Position numbers and translations under genes: made by a program. The notes beneath the pieces were generated by a model. It made no database searches, had not been told where the DNA came from, and was given only the letters and a program-made list of their open reading frames with translations. From the NCBI GenBank assembly GCA_934047225.1, contig OW203992.1:14435501-14499500 (forward strand): a stretch of 64,000 nucleotides of DNA, given 5' to 3'. How positions within the stretch are numbered: the first letter of the stretch is position 1; every line of letters begins with the position of its first letter. This DNA comes from Ypsolopha sequella (Eukaryota; Arthropoda; Insecta; Lepidoptera; Ypsolophidae). This document shows positions 35,664-47,700 of this stretch, in pieces.

Positions 35664-35899
35664 TTTAGGCAGTGTATACAGTGCCCCTAGCGGTGTTTCA
35701 TTATCATTTCTTGTTTTTAGCTTCTGATAATGTGTGTGACTGTGTTTTATTACAATGGGTTAAAATCACAGAAGGCTTGTGGCATTTTAGCGCATCCTGT
35801 AAGACTGCCTTTAAGTGTATCGGCAAAATCTGCCTTGCCTTGTCGCATTTTACCCATTACAATAAAATACCGCTAGCGGCACCGTATACACTGCCTAAA
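35664..35899. mobile_element. MITE next to the beta-PIX promoter, 236 bp
   Basis: Ends TTTAGGCAGTGTATACAGTG and TTTAGGCAGTGTATACGGTG are inverted, with CTAGCGGT inside each and an inner TTATTACAATGGGT pair. It ends about 120 bp upstream of the beta-PIX start codon. Confidence 0.78.
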
Positions 35900-36768
35900 A
35901 TTGATTAGTATTTGTTTTGGTTCCTGTAAGAGTAAATTCATTCGTTTTTCTTAGTTAAGTTTACAGAAATATGTCGCGCAATGGAATTCCTTGAATTTCA
36001 AGGTTGATACATCACTACTATGAGAGCAAAACTTCAAGATAACGTACATGTAGATGTGATTAATAACCAGATCTAGGTACAGTGATTTTGTTTGCATTAT
36101 TATATCAGAAACTTACATTGGAATTTTTAAATGAATATACAGGAAGATGGTGTCAAATCCAAAATGAAGAGTGGATTTTGGAAACCCTTATAAAAAATGC
36201 ATTTACCTTGTATATTGTAGGTGAGACGATTATTTAGTTTCATAATCACATATTTTGGTGTAGTTAATTAATGGTTTTCACGATTTTTGTGCAAAAAATC
36301 ATAAAATTAAACTCGACTCACGAACATCCAAAAATAAATACTTCAATAGTGATGGGCAAAATCGATATTCACCGACAACACGCGACACAGTACAATTTTT
36401 AATGACGTATTAATTAATCGATTCGAATAGTGGGTCCTCACGAAAACAACTTTTTTCACACGACACGCATAAATATAATATCTTATACCTGCTACCCCCA
36501 GCTTATTCAGTATACTCTATGCCCCCAGCTACCCTGATCATAATAAAAAATTAAGGCAACTCGTATTGTTTAATTCATCATAATAATATTATTTTAATAT
36601 AACATGCCTGTTCAAATAGTTGTTTACGTGTGAAGTTGCAAAAAAAATATTCATTTTATTCTGTAGAATGAGCCCTTTTCTAGACCTTCCACTATCAAGC
36701 TTTCACTGTTAAACATAAAATTAAATGGCGCTTTATATCAAGTATCAAAAGTTGTTTTGAGTGATAAA

Positions 36769-37333
36769 TAGAGATGGGCGCAGAAAAATTCCCGGTGTTT
36801 ATCGGGGAAAATTCCCAATCAATGGGTTTTTTTCAGTTTTCTTCACAAATACTATGAAAATTAAAATGAAACTTACTGCAGGTGATAGAGGAAGTCACAG
36901 CCAACATTTTATTTCCTTACACTTAACTGCGAAAATATGCGCTTTGAAAACTACAGGCACTTGAAAATATTTAATTAAAAGGTTAAGTAACCGAAATATT
37001 TTTTTATGATATGCTGCTGACGCTATTACAAACACCTTTTACTGGTAATTTTTTTCTGAAATATGCATAACTTTCTGAGAAAAAAATATATTGAATTATT
37101 TTTTGTATGGCGAAAACAATGATACTGTCAATTAAAGAAGAAATTTCTGTCATTTAGCTACAATACGGCAAATCTACTTATTTGCCATGGTGGATAGCTT
37201 TTATTTCAAAATATATAAAAACAAAATGTCGAAATGAAAACACCCGAATATTTTCCCAAAGGGGTGTTTTCACGGAAACGTTCCGGGAATTTTCCCGCAA
37301 TTGGGAATTTTCCCGGGTGGAAACCCATTCCTA
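36769..37333. mobile_element. hAT-like non-autonomous element, 565 bp
   Basis: The ends TAGAGATGGGC and TAGGAATGGGT are inverted; the flanking 8-bp repeats GTGATAAA (36761-36768) and GTGATAAG (37334-37341) differ at one base. Subterminal AATTCCCGGG motifs are repeated. Between beta-PIX and the ASB-like gene. Confidence 0.75.
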
Positions 37334-37381
37334 GTGATAAGTAACTTCAATCTCGCATCATAAAGTCAGACTGATTGGAAC

Positions 37382-37475
37382 AATACATACATACATATAC
37401 TCACGCCTGTCTCCCAGAGGGGTAGGCAGAGACTACAGATTTCCATCTGCTACGATCTAGACAGAGTGAATAGAC
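37382..37475 (-). mobile_element. 3' end of the same non-LTR family
   Basis: The minus strand reads the same WKSVVSAYPxG-like end followed by the (TATG)n tail as at 47150-47240. Only the last ~90 bp remain, between the beta-PIX and ASB-like genes. Confidence 0.7.
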
Positions 37476-37914
37476 TTTAGGAAGGCATGTTCAGAATTAT
37501 TATTTGTATGTAAGTGAAGTGACATAAGACAAAATTTATAGATATATAATTTGTTGTGTGCTATAAGTCCTCATAACACAAAAAAAATATGTCGACTTTA
37601 TTAGCTTTTTCTTAATATTTTTTAGCACATCCAGGATGTCAAGGACATCCCTAGTATTAGGGACATCCTTAGTATTAGGTACATCCCTAATTTCAGGGAC
37701 ACCAATACTTTTTTTGGTTATTTCATTATAGTGGTGGGTCGTAACCTCTTTTGCAGATAACCTATTGCATTTGGTTATGTGGATATGCATGCAAGTTTCA
37801 GAAATCAGTTATATTTCGTAACTCGACTCTGAAAAAGAGGCGGACAGAGCCAGAGCTAACCTACGACTTAAGCACAGTAATGGAGGCGGGTCATAATGTG
37901 TGAAACTCACACAC

Positions 37915-38077
37915 TTGTGTTGATTCGGCGCAACACAACTTAACTAATTTAACAGGACTAACCTAATTTTAATCGTTCTGTCTTTGTCTTTTCGATATAG
38001 AAAGAAAACGACAGAACGCTCAAATTAAGTTGAGTCATGTCAAATAAATTAAGTCGTGTTGCGCCAAATCGACACAA
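37915..38077. mobile_element. MITE family M1 copy
   Basis: 163-bp imperfect palindrome: TTGTGTTGATTCGGCGCAAC against TTTGTGTCGATTTGGCGCAA, centre GTCTTTTCGATATAGAAAG. Confidence 0.82.
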
Positions 38078-38771
38078 ATGTAAGTAGGTGGACGATTGCC
38101 AACTGAAACAAATTTCCCCAAAAAATAGGTTATAATAATACTTTGGCATCAACTTCCTTTCATTTCCTTGTAAATGAATATATTTTTATGTATTCCTGTT
38201 TTTTTATAATTTCCCTTTCCATCTGATAGTTTGCCGTCCTCACAAATGGAAACCCCTTTTAATTTTATGTAGAGTTATCATTTACTGATAGATCTTCAAA
38301 AAAATCACAACTTCTGTGATTCCTTGTTAGTACACCAGAGGTTTCTCTTTAAAAAAAAATTTTTTATTTTAAGTATATCCTACAAAAAACTTTGTTTAGA
38401 TTTAGATTCGTATTACAGGCTTACAGCAGCGCCATCAAGCGACTTGTTTGTAGTAGGTACATTGTATTCAACCAAACCGGAATAGTCCCACCCAAGTGTT
38501 TTGACAGATGACAGTAGCACAGGCCAGGTAAAAAATGTCAACAAACAAATAAAAAATCAAAAATCAATTTTCGCAATAAATTAAAATAGATTCATAACTA
38601 ACCTGCAGCCGTGATTGGTAGGTAAGTAAAATTTGCATCGTATTAGTTGGAAATTTATAAACATTTTCATCCTTAAAATTGGTGACATCTACTTTCCATC
38701 AGCTTTCAGAAGATGTAGCGGAAACAAAATTTTTAAATAAAATTTTCCTTAATAATATACTACGCAACCTC

Positions 38772-41700
38772 ATGGAGAAGTCGTTGGAGGATTGCTTGTA
38801 CCACGCAATTGTTGGAGAAAACTACGATGATGTCTCACAGTTGCTTTCACAAGGTAAGAATCTGTACCAAGTTGGTCAGTGTTGATTAGTGGTCAAAAAA
38901 CAATACTTAGCCTGGCTGTCTCACAGCTTTTAGAAAAAAAAGTTGGCGGTAAAACTGTACATTAGGGACCATCTCTTATGATGGATTACATATGAGGAGG
39001 AGGGGGCAGCCTGGTACAACCTCTTGCTTGTGTGGACCAACAGTTATTTTTTATTATGTATCAAGATTATAAGACACCTGGATATCAAGAATGTTGTTCC
39101 TAGACTATAATCCAACAAACTTGTTTTGGAATAAAGTTGTCAGTTCTAGATAATTTTTGTTATGGGTTATTCTCAAACACTCAAATTTTTTTGTTAGGAA
39201 TTTGGAATATCTGTATATTATGTATCAGAGATGCGCTGAGTACAAGTATTACCGAGTGACTGAGTACCAGGTATTGCTCAGTTTTATTTTTACTGAACCA
39301 AGTACTCTGCTGAGTTACTCCGTTCAGTTTCATGCAGGTATCAGGAGTGAAACACTTATAAACTAGATCACTATAAACCAAGTAATTCTCGAGTAAAACA
39401 AAACACACGGAGATAGAAAAAAATGGTAACAAAAAATTAGTGTTGGTCATATAAGTAAAGATAAAAAAGTAAAAGACATTATTGACTTTTTTTTCATGAA
39501 AACAACACACCACAACAATAATAGATTTAAAGCGAATTAGCTCAAAACATGATGTTTAAAGTTACTTAAAATTGCCATGACGCTGCAGCTCAATACTATA
39601 CTAATAACCCATTTCATTTAAAATTTCGCAAAAATATTCATTATACAATCTTTTTACTACTTATTATTATATATTTAATTTATTATTATATATATTATTA
39701 TTTCAAGATTAATTTATAATTTGTACACTACATTTTTTTTAACTTGTCACTTAAGCCGAGTTACTCGGCTGAACACAAGTACAAAAAATATTGCCAAGTA
39801 TCCCGAGTACGGAGCATAAAACGAGCACTCGGCGCATCTCTATTATGTACAATATACTATATTTAAAAAACAAATACTGAAAATGCCGATTTATTATGGA
39901 GTTTTAGATTTACAACCAGAATACGTGACCAACATAGTAAATTTTGGTAACATTATTAAAGTCTAATTACTTATTTGATGGTAAAGAACACTCGGGGCAT
40001 GAGTCCCATTAGCACTTTACTTTTTTTTGGGGTTCATAATACGTTCACTTTTTTATATGCAGGTGCTAACCCTAATAAAACAACAACTCATGGCAAAACA
40101 TGCTTAGGAGAAGCAGCAAACACAGGGAACATAGGAATTTTGAAGTTATTAGTTGATACAAGCGATATATCTAGTAAACAAAATGCAAGTTCTTTAAATA
40201 AAAACTCAAGAAAGAGGCAAATTAAGCCGCATAAGAGAAAACTAAGACACGAAAGCAAGAATGGAGAAACAGTGGTCAAATACAAAAGTGTTACTGATAG
40301 AAGTCTGAAAGACTGTGACAATGCTGATTCTGCAAAATATGACCAAACAGAGAAGAACCAAGGCTACTTTGTGTTTATCCATAATGAAGGTTCCAGTAGT
40401 GATGAAAGTAGAGTTCCTGCATTGATGTCACCCCTTAGTCCATTGACTCCAACAGCTCAAGGAGATCTAGAGTGGGATGAAGATATAGGAAATGTTGCAC
40501 CAACTACTAGTGAAGATGAGACATGGTCTTCTATGTACAAGTATGTAAAAAAAAACTGCTTAATAAATTGGTAATATTTGTATTATTTACTTAATTATAG
40601 TTGAGGAGCATACTGAATGCTGTAGTATTTTTTGTGAAGGGAAGTTGCGACATCCCGGGCATCACCTCTACCCCCTTCTTCATTTGGTCTAATATAACAC
40701 ATATACTACATGATAAAATCATTAAGAAATGTTTATATAATAGTTGAAGCACATAATATCACATATTTACCTCCTGTGGGATTTTTTATGAAGGGAAGTT
40801 GCGACTATGCAATCCCTTTATTGTTAGCTACGTAATGACGTAGTACTGTTTAGTTTAGTTTTTGTTTATTTATATTTTGTTTTATTTTGAAGCCACGTCG
40901 TTATTTGTCTTAAGAATTTAAATCATATTAAATTTTCTAAGGACTTCTTGTGTTGACTGTACATAACTACCTCAAATTTTTACTGTCGGCCGAGTTGTGA
41001 CCCCCAATAAAATTGATTGAATCGAAAGGTCTCAAGTTGGCCACGCGGCCGAGTTTTATGGCCAGCCGACAGGATTATTTCTTTAAGTACTTATTTATTA
41101 AGAGGACGGTTCACAAACAGGCACAACCAGGTAGCCCACCATGAAATTACAGAATTAGAATATTAATTAAAATTAGAAATTACACAAAGGAACAAAGTTT
41201 CTACATGTAGACAAACAAACTAGAAAAGATCAATCAGAAACAAACCCAAAGACAAGAATATGAAAAAAAAGAATATATTCTTGACTTTGGGTTTGTTTCT
41301 GATTGATCTTTTCTAGTTTGTATTACACTCTAATAATATTTAGAGTATTCAAAGCGATGGATTTCGCAAAATAAACATAATCGTAGACAAACAAATGAAA
41401 AACAAGCAGTACAGTTCCAAGACACAATAAAGTTAAACTTAAAAGATAAAAATTCAAATAAAATTAAAAATTCAACAGATATTATAAATAACACAAACAA
41501 TCTTAAAATATCAATTCTAATAGATTTTTAAGCGAAAAAGGTGACACATTAAATAAATCAATATCATTAAATTAAAATCATCATTATATTTATTTATTAT
41601 TTATTATCATTATATTAAAAATTATTACTCTATATCTATAGCACTATGACACCATATTTTCAGATGGTATGCTTCAATCCTGGAGTGCACTGGAGCAGCT

Positions 41701-44700
41701 TTAGCATCAGCAAACATGGTGTCCTCTGGAATTAACCAGCAGGATGCCTTCATGAGAACAGCCTTGCACTATGCAGCAGAGCAAGGGCATTTTGGTGCTG
41801 CTAAACTTCTGATTGATGCTGGTAAGGATTTCATTTCTTATATACTGGCGAGATATCAAAGAAAATATTATTTAATAAATTGAGTAGTCAGGTGTAATTA
41901 AAATAAGTACAGAATTTATCCCGTTTTAGGGTTCCGTACCTCAAAATGAAAACACGAAACCCTTATAACAGCCACAACGATGCTGATATGAACGTTATTT
42001 CAATGTCTTTTCCGTCGATATTCGTACCGACAAACATTGAGCTGCTAATTTGGCGAAGGTAATCGCCTTAAGTTCTTTATCAAAATTCCAGGTTGCAAGG
42101 TGGACGTTGCAGCAGGAGATGGGCTGACTCCTTTGCATGTTTCTGTGATAAGAAACCACACTGAAATTGTCAAAACCTTGCTAGCTTCTGGTGCCCATGT
42201 CAACTACAAAACCCATGAAAAAATGACACCACTACATTTTGCTGCTTCAAGAGGATATTTAGATTTGGTAATTTTTACATTGTATATTTAATATCACACC
42301 TGTTACCCTGAAAAATCAGATCTTCATGAAATATTACTCGCTTTTCTCACATATTTTTGTGTTCTTCCAGCTGCATTTTCCTTCAAAAATAAGTATTATT
42401 TTTTGCACAATGCGCTTACGCTTATTTGCTACTAGCTTTTGCCCGTGGCTTCGTCCGCGCTGATTTCGTTTGCATTTTCGCGGGGTAAAATGTAGCCTAT
42501 GTCACTCTCAGCCCCCTAAATCACGTCGTTCCGTTGCTCCGTTGCTGTGTGAAAGAAGGACAAACCAACAATCACCAAGCACACTTTCTATAATACGGGT
42601 ACGGGGATGGGACTTGGGATGAAGGACGTTCGCCCAGAAAGTGGCAGAGAGAAAGCAGGCGAGGCGTAAATCAGTCTGTCCAGGTACTTCCGCAAAATCT
42701 AGATACGGAAGATGGTACCGGACGAATGATTGATACTTTGCAACTAATAAACCCGTACGTACCCATATTACAAATGCGAAAGTGTGTTTGTTGGTTTGTC
42801 CTTCTTTTACGCAGCAACGAAGCAAGAGATAGTTTATGGGCCGGAGAGTGACATAGGCTATTTTTTATCCCGGGAAAACGCAAACGAAATCAGCGCGGGC
42901 GAAGCCGCGGGCAAAAGTTAGTAAATAATATTATTTAAATAAATATTATATTAATTAAATTAATATTATTTTAATAATATAACAGTGTTTGTTGTACACG
43001 ATTACTTAAATACTAGTCATATTAAACAAGTTGCTAAATTGGTCTCCAAGTTCGTGCTGAGAACGCCTGCGCGGCGGAGACGAAGGCGGGGACGAGGTGC
43101 GAGCGCGTCACTATAACGCACGCTAAACCCGGAAGGGTTTCGTTGAGATACATCTTATGATTTACCACTAATTATTTTGATATATTTTTTATACTGAGAC
43201 TAAATCTATACTAATAATTAAGTAGTAAAAACGTCTTGTCTGTATTTTTATATTTAATCTGTCAATTTTTATGAATTTTTCCATAAATAATTGTTTCCTT
43301 GAAGATTTAAAATCGACAGCGCCGCTTTCTTGTTTATTTCCCTGATTTATAATCTCGTTACAGTACTTTTTGAAAGACCTGTTATTTCGGCTACTAATTT
43401 TGGCAAAAAGTTTCGTAAAATTTATTTTATTTATTTATGCTTACAACTATATTACACCATGCTGAAAATAACTTAAATCTATATAGTAGATACATAAGTG
43501 TACAAATTTAAGAGCCAAATAAACGTTTAATCCTGGTGTTTCAATAACAGCCCAGATAGACGCACAGTCTTTGCTAGGACTACTATGTTATGATCTGTTT
43601 TTATTGTAGGGACGGTCTTGACATAGGTTTTAAAGATATATAAATACTAAATACATATGTATCTAAATCTACAAACATTTATATCTATAAGTTGTGTGAT
43701 ATTTAAGGTTAAACGTCAGTCGCTTAGCGCAAAGTGCATAACTTAACTTTGTTTTTCTTGTTAAGAAATAAAAAAAAAAAAAAAGCATTTGTTTATGTGG
43801 CATTTGACGCCAATAGTTCAGTATTATCTTCTCAAAACCAAATTAAAATTCTGGTTTAACTTTGTTTGGATAAGATCATGACTAATTTTGCATTCAATTT
43901 CAAACTCATGCTTTATAAACCTCTCTAATACTGAACTATTGGCGTCAAAAGCCACATACCAAAATGCTTTTGAAATTTAAATTTCTAAACAAGATACAAG
44001 TTAAGTTATGCACTTTGCGCTAAGTTACTGACGTTTAACCTTATTGTATATAAGTTATGTAATATTTAATGTTATGTAATACCGCGCTCACCAACCCGCC
44101 TGCCCAGCGTGTGTGAGTATGGCCAATTCTTGACCGCCGGGAGTGGCAAAGTCCTGGAAAGGCTTATGTCCAGCAGTGGACGAACTAGGCTGATAAATGG
44201 AATATTTAATGATAATAATTTATATATCCTATATGCAGTAACGGTAAATTGTTTTCTTCCAAACATAGTAAATTGAATTCTGAATCCCAATTAGGTGAAA
44301 TACATCTTTCTAGGGACGGTTTCCTGCCTTCCACTCATTTTAAATACTAAATGTGTTTTCTATTTCTTTCTTTTCTCCATCAATCGTCATTATTTGTTCT
44401 TAGGTGAAAATGCTAGTCGGAAATGGAGCTTATTTAGAAGCTAGAGACACCAATGAGAGGACAGCTCTATACTTAGCATCCGGCCGAGGTCACAGCGACA
44501 TTGTTAAGTATCTCATTACTGCTGGGGCCAATGTAAACGGTGAAGAAATTCATGGTAATAATTGAAATTTAATTACACTATACTATGAATATAAAATATA
44601 TCGTCCCGACATGAATACAAGAGGGGGTGTCAGAGGTGTTTCGAGTGTGCGTGAAATGCAAGTCACAGTTCATACTCGATACACCCGGGTTTCACTGGCG

Positions 44701-47700
44701 ATTATTACGTCCCAACGGTGGTGAGCCCTATCGCCGTACTTCGGGCACAAATACACGCTTTTTAAGGCATGCAGGTTTACTTGTGATGTTTTCCTTCACC
44801 GTCCAGCAAGTGGTAAGTAAGAACAAATACTATGCACATAAGTTCCGAAAAACTCATTTGTGCATGTCCGACCGGGGATCGAACCTGGATCTCAAGATTG
44901 AGAGGCCAACGTTCTATCCCTGAACTGAACTTACCGCCGCTTTTTTTCGTGATATTATAGAAACAATAAACTTAAGTTGTTAGAAATAATAAGTTCTTAA
45001 GACTTATTGATAGACTTTATTTTGGGGATATTTATCTAAACTACTAAAAATGTTGAATACTTCTACTTGAATACTTTGAATACGTCTAATTTCTAATTTT
45101 CGCCGTTTTAAATCGAGAACCGCTCAGCTGATTTGGATGCGGTTTCTTTATTATCATAATATCAGGAGTGTTGATAAAATAACAGCCAAGCCAAAAACTG
45201 TCGATAATTTGAAGACACATCCATGTGAGCGAAGTGGCGGGCAAAAACTAGTCTTAAATAAAGTTAATCACAAAAGTTTCGCTTAATCGTCCTTCAGTCT
45301 GTTAGCAGCATAATTTAAAAAATAAGTAAATAAATAGTTAAGCAATTATAAAATTTGGTGCGCCACAAAAAACAGCATTTAGATAATTTGGTCAGCATAC
45401 AAAGATTTTGTATGCAATAAAAAAAAACAGGCAGGAATTTTTGTTCCGCAAATAATTTTGATAATGGTCAAAAATGAAATCATAAATAGGCAGCTGACAA
45501 TAACATGAGTTTGCATAATAAACATTCAGTCCGCAAAATGACTACTTGATCAGCAGGATTTCATGATTGATCAGCAGAGAAAACATGTATATGAAAAAAA
45601 TTGGCTGAATATGTTCCAAAACCGAATCAAAGCACCCCGACTCTATACAGTCTTGTGGGTACTACCCCTAGAGTGTAAATAAAAAGCAGTAGGCGTGGAG
45701 GAAGGGCAGCCCTCGCCTGCCGTAACAAAGCATAGGCACCCGTGCGAGCCGTAGTGGCTGAGGCTGGTCGCCGAAGGCGACCAACAACCCGAAGCTGCGA
45801 AGGTGAGCAAGGGTGACTGTGCTTTGTTACGCAAGGGCGAAGGGGCTGCACTTTCCGCAACGCCGAAGCAATTGCAAAAGGAAAAATAAATTTTTTGCTT
45901 ACCCTCTCAGTGCTTAGCAAAATTTTATTAAACAGGAGCAGCTCATTGCAGCTTATATAATTAATATGCTGTACAAAAATAATTACAGCCATCCAGAATG
46001 ACATAAATTGCGATTGATTTTGAAATGTTTGCTGGCCGTGAGTTGCTGATCAATTAGCTATTTCTGCTCAAAAAAATACCAATACTATGCTACCCATTTA
46101 AATAACACCCATTTAAAATACTGAATTACTCGTATATATTGCAGCACCGAATCTAATGGCGCCTCTGAAGTTCGTCTGTCTCTGTCTATATCTCTTTCAT
46201 GTTTCTCTCTATCTGTCTTGCCGGAGCTATCTTCACGGGCGTCATACATTTTAAATAAATATTTGCAGAACAAGACGGATATCCTTAACAAATACAAAGC
46301 ATGTAAAGTCGGATTTTGTCGCGAACTTTTGAATATTGCAATAGTTGAAATGTAAAATGGCTCATGCGCCACATTAGTTAAAAGCGTATTTCCCACTATC
46401 ACGAACTGTCACTTTACTTCAACTAATTCAACATCCGACTTTAGTGTAGAGCATTTTGCAGACTTTCAAATTAAACATGCTTTCAGGTTACACTCCCCTC
46501 TGCGAGGCTGTATGGCTGAGGTATCCATCGGTTGTGGAAGTACTCTTGTTATCTGGCGCTCGGATAACACATTCTCATAAACTATTGCATAATGCCATCT
46601 TACAAAGACAGGTAAGTAAATAAAGGTGTAATAAAAAAAAAGTGTAAAATATACATTCGGAGGTGTACCGAGTGTCACGTAGTATGACGTCCGACCGCTT
46701 TTCACCTCACTCCATTTCAAATATATACGTATAGGAGTGGGTTTATTCCGGGCCATGCAAGAGGGCGACGGCGTGAAGTTAGTTACAAATATTGTCCCGT
46801 ATCGTCGACAAGGGGAGACGCGTGGGATATTGCGCAGCTGACAGGTAATGGTGGTGATGAATGTTGGGTATGGCAAGATAAACATCAAAATAGAGTGAAT
46901 GCAGTGGAAATGCGTTCCTTAGGAAGTTTGTGTGGCTTAACATTAAATGACACTGCTTAACATTAAATGGCATTGCTTAACATTAAATTACACTGATAAA
47001 TATCGACATACGGGATCGTTGCGGTCTGAAAGATGTACTTACTAGAATAGACAAAGTAATGCTTTGGTGGTTTGGGCATGTACAGAGAATGAATGAAAGT
47101 ACCCGGAATAGAAGAGTTTGTATGACTAGATTGATGGATGTGGAAGAGGCGAAAGAGGTGTGTCTGGATTGTAGCAGATGGAAATCTGTAGTCTCTGCCT
47201 ACCCCCCTGGGAGACAGGTGTGATTATGTGTATGTATGTATGTATGACAGCTATCTTCACACCTGCTTTCTTGGTTGATCCCATTGATATCAGGAAATTT
47301 TCCTTATTACTCTAATTGTTCGTGTTCAGATGTCTCCACGTTTCCTCCCACTTATTTCACTGACATAATAAACACAAAAACTATAAATACCAACATCTAT
47401 TTGTTGATATTGCGTCTCGCATGAGGCATATTTTTGGCCTCATGCATTCGCAAGTGCCACTCCCCCTTACCATATCTTCTGATGTGGTTGGCTCAAACTG
47501 ATGATGCAAAGTGGGTCATTCTCCGACAGACACCTGCCGCCGCGTCAAAGGAAATGCCGCTGACTTCACTCTTGACACAAAAGAAACCGCTGACCTCTGA
47601 CTGCTCGTCACTTGACCCTCTCACCACGATAATCATGTGTAGTTGCAATTTATAGCAGAAGCCATACATGTCGGAAGTATCGTTTCCTAAAATTAAGTAT

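Noticed and set aside
39975..40062. Upstream extension of ASB-like exon 2 (open frame from 39975)
   Set aside because: A good acceptor (TTTTTATATGCAG) at 40062 and phase matching with exon 1 show this is intron.
45627..46004. 125-codon minus ORF in GC-rich DNA
   Set aside because: Likely part of a repeat (inverted GTAACAAAGCA words); no domain seen.
46466..46888. 140-codon minus ORF
   Set aside because: Antisense to an ASB-like exon and running into intron; no recognisable domain.
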